Positions 59,301-64,000 of a stretch of 64,000 nucleotides of DNA are shown here, one piece after another. The number at the start of each line of letters is the position of its first letter. Within the stretch, counting starts at the first letter, position 1. This DNA is from Lantana camara. Lineage: Eukaryota; Streptophyta; Magnoliopsida; Lamiales; Verbenaceae. Below the pieces are notes generated by a model. It had not been told where the DNA came from. It ran no database searches and saw only the letters and a program-made list of their open reading frames with translations. Location: NCBI GenBank assembly GCA_037501455.1, contig CM074855.1, forward strand, positions 26,437,001-26,501,000, given 5' to 3'. The translations under genes were made by a program, and so were the position numbers.

Positions 59301-62300
59301 CCGGTGACCGTTTGATAGGAAAGAAGAGGGCGCTCGAACTTCCTCGCCCTGAGATAAGGATCGAACCCTCGGAGAAGTTCCTTACCATTGAGCTGGAGCC
59401 CGGAAACAAGGATAAGACTACACAGATAGGATCAAACCTCTCGGGGCCTTCTCAGATTATGATGATTGACTTCCTCAGGGAAAACAGTGATGTATTTGCA
59501 TGGAAAGCTTCCGACCTCACAGGGATTGACCCGAGCGTCATTGTCCATAGGCTTAATGTGGATCCCTCTTTCAAGCCCGTCAAGCAGAAAAAGCGGGATG
59601 TACATGGCTTTCGGAAAAAGGTCATTGAGGAGGAAGTTAATAAACTCCTAGAGGCTCAATATATCGAGCCGATCTTGTACCCGGAATGGTTGTGTAATGT
59701 CGTTTTGGTACCCAAGAGCGCGAATAAATGGCGCATGTGCAACGATTTCACTGATCTCAACAAAGCCTGCCCTAAAGATCCTTACCCGCTGCCCCGGATT
59801 GATCAATTGGTGGATTCGACCGCTGGCTGCGAGCTCATGAGCATGATGGACGCTTTCCAGGGATACTATCAGATCTTTATGGCCCCAGAAGACCGTCCCA
59901 AAACCTCGTTCGTTGTCCATCTGGGGGTGTATTGCTTCCTAGTCATGCCCTTCGGACTCAAGAACGCCGGAGCTACGTATCAACGGCTCGTCAACAAGAT
60001 GTTTGAAAAAGAAATTGGAAGGTCCATGGAGGTTTATGTGGATGATATGATTGTCAAAAGCGAGCGCCAGGATTCCCACTTGGAAGATCTCAAGCGCACT
60101 TTTTCAATCTTGCGTCAGTATGGGATGAAGTTGAATCCTTCGAAGTGCACCTTTGGAGTACAAGGGGGAAAGTTCTTAGGGTACATGGTCAGTCAGAGGG
60201 GAATTGAGGCCAATCCGGAGAAGATCAAGGCCATATTGGAAATCCCCTCCCCTCGAAATTTGCGGGAAGTGCAAGTCCTGGTAGGCAAAATCATCTCGTT
60301 GAACAGATTTATTTCGCGCTCGGCGGACAGGAACCTTCCCTTCTTCAAAATCTTGAGGAACGCACGTAACTTTGCTTGGACAGAAGAATGCGAAAGGGTG
60401 CTGCAAGATATGAAGGCTTACTTATCGAGCGCACCACTACTGACTAAGCCCGTCGAAGGTGAGAGATTATTTGTGTATCTTTCCGTTTCTTCCGAAGCCA
60501 CAAGCGCTGTTCTGGTCGCTGTACGGGAGCGGAAACATTTGCCTGTCTATTATCTGAGCAAAACATTGCAAGGAGGCGAAAAGAAGTATTTGGAGATTGA
60601 GAAATTCGCGTTCGCTCTTATCAACGCCTCAAGAAGGCTAAGGCCTTACTTTCAAGCGCACTCCATAACGGTTCTCACCGACCAACCCTTGAGGCAGGTG
60701 TTGTCCAAACCAGATGTGTCTGGAAGATTAATCAAGTGGGCCATCGACATGAGCCAGTTCGACTTATGTTTCGAGCCCAGGACCGCTGTACAGGCACAGG
60801 TTGTAGCTGATTTATTGGCCGAACGCTATGGTTTAGAGCCCACCGTTGCGGAGAATGAGGGGTTATGGGTCCTGCACACAGATGGTTCCTCAACCTCTCA
60901 AGGGGGAGGAGTAGGAGTGGCCCTCAGAAACCCCGATGGGATTGAGCTGGACTTTGCAATCAAGCTGGATTTCCAAGTCACTAATAACGAAGCAGAATAT
61001 GAAGCCCTCGTGCAAGGATTGAATATTGCTTTTCAGAATGGAGCTTCCGGAATTACCGCCTATGTGGATTCACAATTAATTGCGAGTCAGATTGAAGGAA
61101 CTTATGAGGCTCGAGAAACCACCATGGTACAGTACTTATGTAAAGCCAGAGAAATCATTGGGAAGTTCAAGGAATTTCACCTACTTCAAGTGCCGCGAGG
61201 AGAAAACGAGCGTGCGGACGCTCTGGCAAAGTTTGCATCAGCTTTAGAGGGCACTTCCGAGCGTTCTGTTACGTTCCTCAGAACTGAGGAACCTTTGATC
61301 AAGGAAAGGGTCGCCACCAAGATAATCGCCATGATTGATCCAAACGAGCCCTGTTGGCTAGATGGCATTGTCGTTTTCCTCAGGGATGGAATTCCCCCCA
61401 CTGACAAGGTGGAAGCTAGGAAAGTCCGAAGTAAAGCCCCTCGTTTCGCTTTGGATCCCGAGGGGAGGTTATTCAAGAAATCATTCCAAGGACCCCCAAT
61501 GAGATGCCTGAGGCCCTCGCAAGCGAAGGAGACGCTCGAACTCATCCACAATGGAAGCTGTGGGAATCATTCCGGAGGGCGTATCTTGGCAAAAAAGGTT
61601 CTGAGAAGTGGGTTTTATTGGCCTACAGTTCTCCAAGATGCCATTGAATTTTCGAGGAAGTGCCCCAAATGCCAATTTCATTCAAATCTCCCTCAATTGC
61701 CAGCCGCACAGATGATCCCAATAGACGTCTCTTGGCCTTTTGACCAGTGGGGAATAGACATCGTGGGTCCCTTGCCCATGGCTGTGGGACAAAAGAAGTT
61801 TGTCATTTTAGCCGTCGACTACTTCACCAAGTGGGCCGAGGCCGAAGCTGTTGCAAAAATCACTTTCAGGATTGTGAGGGACTTCATTTGGAAAAACATC
61901 ATTTGCAGGTACGGCATACCGAGGGTGCTCATTTCTGACAACGGATCCCAGTTCATAGCGGCTGACACACGAGAGTGGTGTTCTGAGTTGGGGATCGAAC
62001 AGCGATTTACCTCTGTAGGACATCCTCAATCCAATGGGCAAGTAGAAGTTACCAATAGGATCATCTTGCAACATCTGAAAACCATGCTGGAAAGCAAGAA
62101 AAGCGAATGGGCTGAGGAGCTGCAAGGAGCGCTTTGGGCTTATCGCACCACCCCACGAGCGGCCACTGGAGAAACTCCTTACGCGCTTGTTTATGGATCA
62201 GAAGCAATGATACCAGCGGAGATAGTAAATGAATCCGCTCGTGTAGGCTATTTCGAGCCTCAGCTCAACGATGGCAACAGGAGCTTGGAGTTGGACTTGC

Positions 62301-62584
62301 TAGATGAAAGGAGAGACAAAGCCTGGGCTAAGATCCACCATTATAAAGCCTCTGTGGCCCAACAGTACAACAAGCGCGTAAGGGAAAGAACTTTCCAGTG
62401 GGGAGACTTGGTTTTGAAGAAAGTGGAAGTATCCAAGCACGTGGGGAAATTGGACCCCAATTGGGAAGGTCCATTCAAGGTCGTACAACTCAGAGCTAAC
62501 AACACTTACACCCTGGAGACACTTCAAGGTGAGCGCTTGCCTCGCCCTTGGAACGCATGTAACCTCCGGCGGTTTTATGTTTAA
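56387..62584 (+). pseudogene. gag-pol of copy 2: complete domains, one in-frame stop
   Basis: One frame from ATG 56387 to TAA 62582-62584, broken only by TAG 56840-56842 (CAG in copy 1). Translation restarting at ATG 56888 would still give 1898 residues. Order: gag with capsid domain and CX2HX4HX4C knuckle; protease VLVDSGSSVN (about 58700); RT (59550-60230, VYVDDM near 60035); gypsy RNase H (60460-60760); a second, archaeal-type RNase H (60870-61240: LHTDGSS, NNEAEYEAL, RADALAKFA), the mark of the Tat lineage; integrase with HHCC finger (61540-61680) and D, D, E in GIDIVGP, ISDNGSQ and GQVEVTN. The catalytic residues all look intact. The single stop makes it formally a pseudogene, though it might be leaky. 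Confidence 0.92.
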
Positions 62585-63082
62585 AAGCTCTTTGCAAACC
62601 CTGATGTAACAACCCTCTTTAACGGGTACTATGTACTTCCAATCACAAGTAAGCGGTAACATAATCTTTTTAATTTCTCTAATATTCCTGTTTCTTTGGT
62701 TGCTTGAATGGATAAGTCCCACGTCCCTCGTCTTTGCGAGCGTGGTTGGCGACCCATTCCAATATGTATGCTGTTATCTCGTATGGGTTACGCTTGCCAG
62801 CACTCTACTCCACATGGGGGGACGCCCTCATAAGGATAGACTGGTTACGCTCACAACCAATTAGGCAAATTAGAAGAAGATTATGAAGAAAATCCTAGTA
62901 GGCCTTGGCTGTTTCTTAAAACGCCTTGCGCTCGAAGACGGGATCTCCTACAGAGAAAGTCCTAGTAGGCCTTGGCCGTTTCTTAAAACGCCTTGCGCTC
63001 GAAAACGGGATTTCCTGCAGAGCCAGAAAAACGACAAGAGCCAGAGCGCTCGAACGATGGCCTCAGAATCAAGAAGGTATCG
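62585..63082. repeat. Post-pol untranslated region with a 67-bp duplication
   Basis: CCTAGTAGGCCTTGG with TTTCTTAAAACGCCTTGCG is present twice (from 62894 and 62961), period 67 bp. The rest holds no supported gene. Confidence 0.8.
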
Positions 63083-63535
63083 CACAAGTCTTGAACGAGG
63101 GCAACCACTCAGTAAGACCCTCGCACACACTCAAGACTTAGCAAAACCCCCCAAGGGAGGAAGGAATGTCACAAGTCATGAACGAGGGCAACCACTCAGT
63201 AAGACCCTCGTACACACTCAAGACTTAGCCAAATTCCCCCAAAGGAAAAATTTATACAAGTCTTGAGGGGGGGGGGGGGCAATCTCACCATAAGACCCTC
63301 ACGATCGCTCAAGACTTAGACAAATTTTCAAGGCTTATGTCAAAGGCAAAAATCTATACAAGTCTTGAGGGGGGGGGGGCAATCTCACAATAAGACCCTC
63401 ACGATCGCTCATGACTTAGACAAATTTACAAAGGCAGAAATTTATACAAGTCTTGAGTAGGGGGGCAAGCTCACAATAAGACCCTCACGATCGCTCATGA
63501 CTTAGACAAATTTTCAAGATTTACAGAAGTTAACA
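63083..63535. repeat. 85-100 bp tandem repeats with G runs
   Basis: Five units start with ACAAGTCWTGA at about 63083, 63171, 63256, 63357 and 63446, each with TAAGACCCTC and GACTTAG downstream. Three carry a G run (up to 12). Repeats between pol and the 3' LTR are common in Tat/Ogre-type elements. Confidence 0.88.
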
Positions 63536-63811
63536 AAATTTCTCAAAGTCCTAAAGGCTTATTAGAGAAATCAAATATCCACAGAATATGCTACACACAG
63601 TCTTATTATTACAGGATTTGTTCCAGCAAGCTCTAAGTATAAGTTCTGATTCATAAGTAAACAAAAGAACAAAGTCATGGAAAATGGGATATTTATTCAT
63701 TGCAACAAGAATTATTACAAGGCAAAGGGCTCAAAGGCCCATGAAGTGTTGTTTCAAAGAAAAGACAGAAAAACAGGAAAATACATGAGAGAGTTTATAA
63801 AGGGAAAAGCT

Positions 63812-64000
63812 TCAGGCGGCTGGGGCGATGTCTTCATCAACGATCACCAGAATGTTCTGAGCCACGGGGCCATGAACTGGGCCCTCAGGCTCTTGCGGTT
63901 GATCTTGGGGATCGTTGGGCTCGTTTGCACCAGGATCGGGAACGTTGGCACCTTCAGCAACTATGACCGGGGCTTCCTCCATGACGGGCGCTTGAGGCTC
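63812..64000 (-). CDS. Antisense open frame downstream of pol, partial
   Basis: On the minus strand the frame is open from the window end to TGA at 63814-63812, 62 codons. The visible C-terminus is rich in Pro, Glu, Asp and Val (for example EEAPVIVAEGANVPDPGANE) and ends in DEDIAPAA. I recognise no domain. Extra open frames, some antisense after pol, have been described in Tat-lineage elements, and this one fits by position and orientation. It may equally be a chance open frame; its start is outside the window. Confidence 0.5.
   Translation of the reverse strand, partial: EPQAPVMEEAPVIVAEGANVPDPGANEPNDPQDQPQEPEGPVHGPVAQNILVIVDEDIAPAA

Larger units (their letters stand above)
55485..64000 (+). 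mobile_element. Tat/Retand-type Ty3/gypsy element, copy 2, 3' end outside the window
   Basis: The 5' LTR (55485-56295), primer site, gag-pol (56387-62584), a long non-coding and repeat-rich 3' region and an antisense open frame are present. It is nearly identical to copy 1 where they overlap and has the complete enzyme set, with one premature stop. The 3' LTR is beyond the window, so target duplication and age cannot be judged. Confidence 0.93.

Overview
This is nuclear DNA of a flowering plant. It has spliced genes (a CC-NB-ARC-LRR resistance gene and a DUF295 gene), AT-rich intergenic DNA, and nested plant-type LTR retrotransposons, CACTA and Mutator elements, a Helitron and a tRNA-derived SINE. 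The NLR and DUF295 types fit a eudicot, perhaps an asterid, but I cannot name the species. No bacterial, organellar, rRNA or tRNA genes were seen.

Layout. 1-9891: the 3' part of a Tekay-like Ty3/gypsy chromovirus. A 2.6-kb solo LTR (4461-7106, TSD GGAAC) splits its pol from its chromodomain. 9893-10314: a Copia-LTR-like fragment. 11590-12239: an unrecognised two-exon gene. 12550-14256: a truncated LTR related to the solo LTR. 14874-18364: a two-exon NLR gene, apparently intact. 19643-24593: a complete short-LTR Copia element (TSD ATTTG) with four in-frame stops. 25006-26644: a small non-autonomous LTR element carrying an in-frame fragment of calreticulin. 27722-28906: a DUF295 gene on the minus strand. 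About 29.3-39.2 kb: a decayed Copia element broken up by a CACTA MITE, a reversed Tekay-type solo LTR (31659-34855) and a Mutator-like element (36416-38473). About 40.8-46.8 kb: a gag-only gypsy element interrupted by a 3.3-kb solo LTR that itself holds a SINE. 47695-55344: a three-level nest, with a Tat/Retand-type gypsy copy inside a Helitron inside a CACTA element. 55485 to the window end: a second, much fuller copy of the same Tat-type family.

The two cellular genes most likely to work are the NLR (intracellular immune receptor) and the DUF295 gene; the 11.6-kb gene is uncertain. All other coding sequence belongs to mobile elements. Most premature stops can be explained by one C-to-T or G-to-A transition, as expected from decay of methylated cytosines. 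In one case the sister copy keeps the ancestral CAG.

Most unusual points: (1) clusters of 16-22 bp palindromes around a GAACGRCCRTTC core in four Tekay-type LTRs, whose outer arms differ between copies yet still pair; (2) the calreticulin fragment captured in frame by a small LTR element; (3) the CACTA-Helitron-gypsy nest with termini and target duplications visible; (4) a gypsy copy whose 3' LTR matches its neighbour's LTR better than its own 5' LTR; (5) an antisense open frame downstream of pol in the second Tat-type copy.
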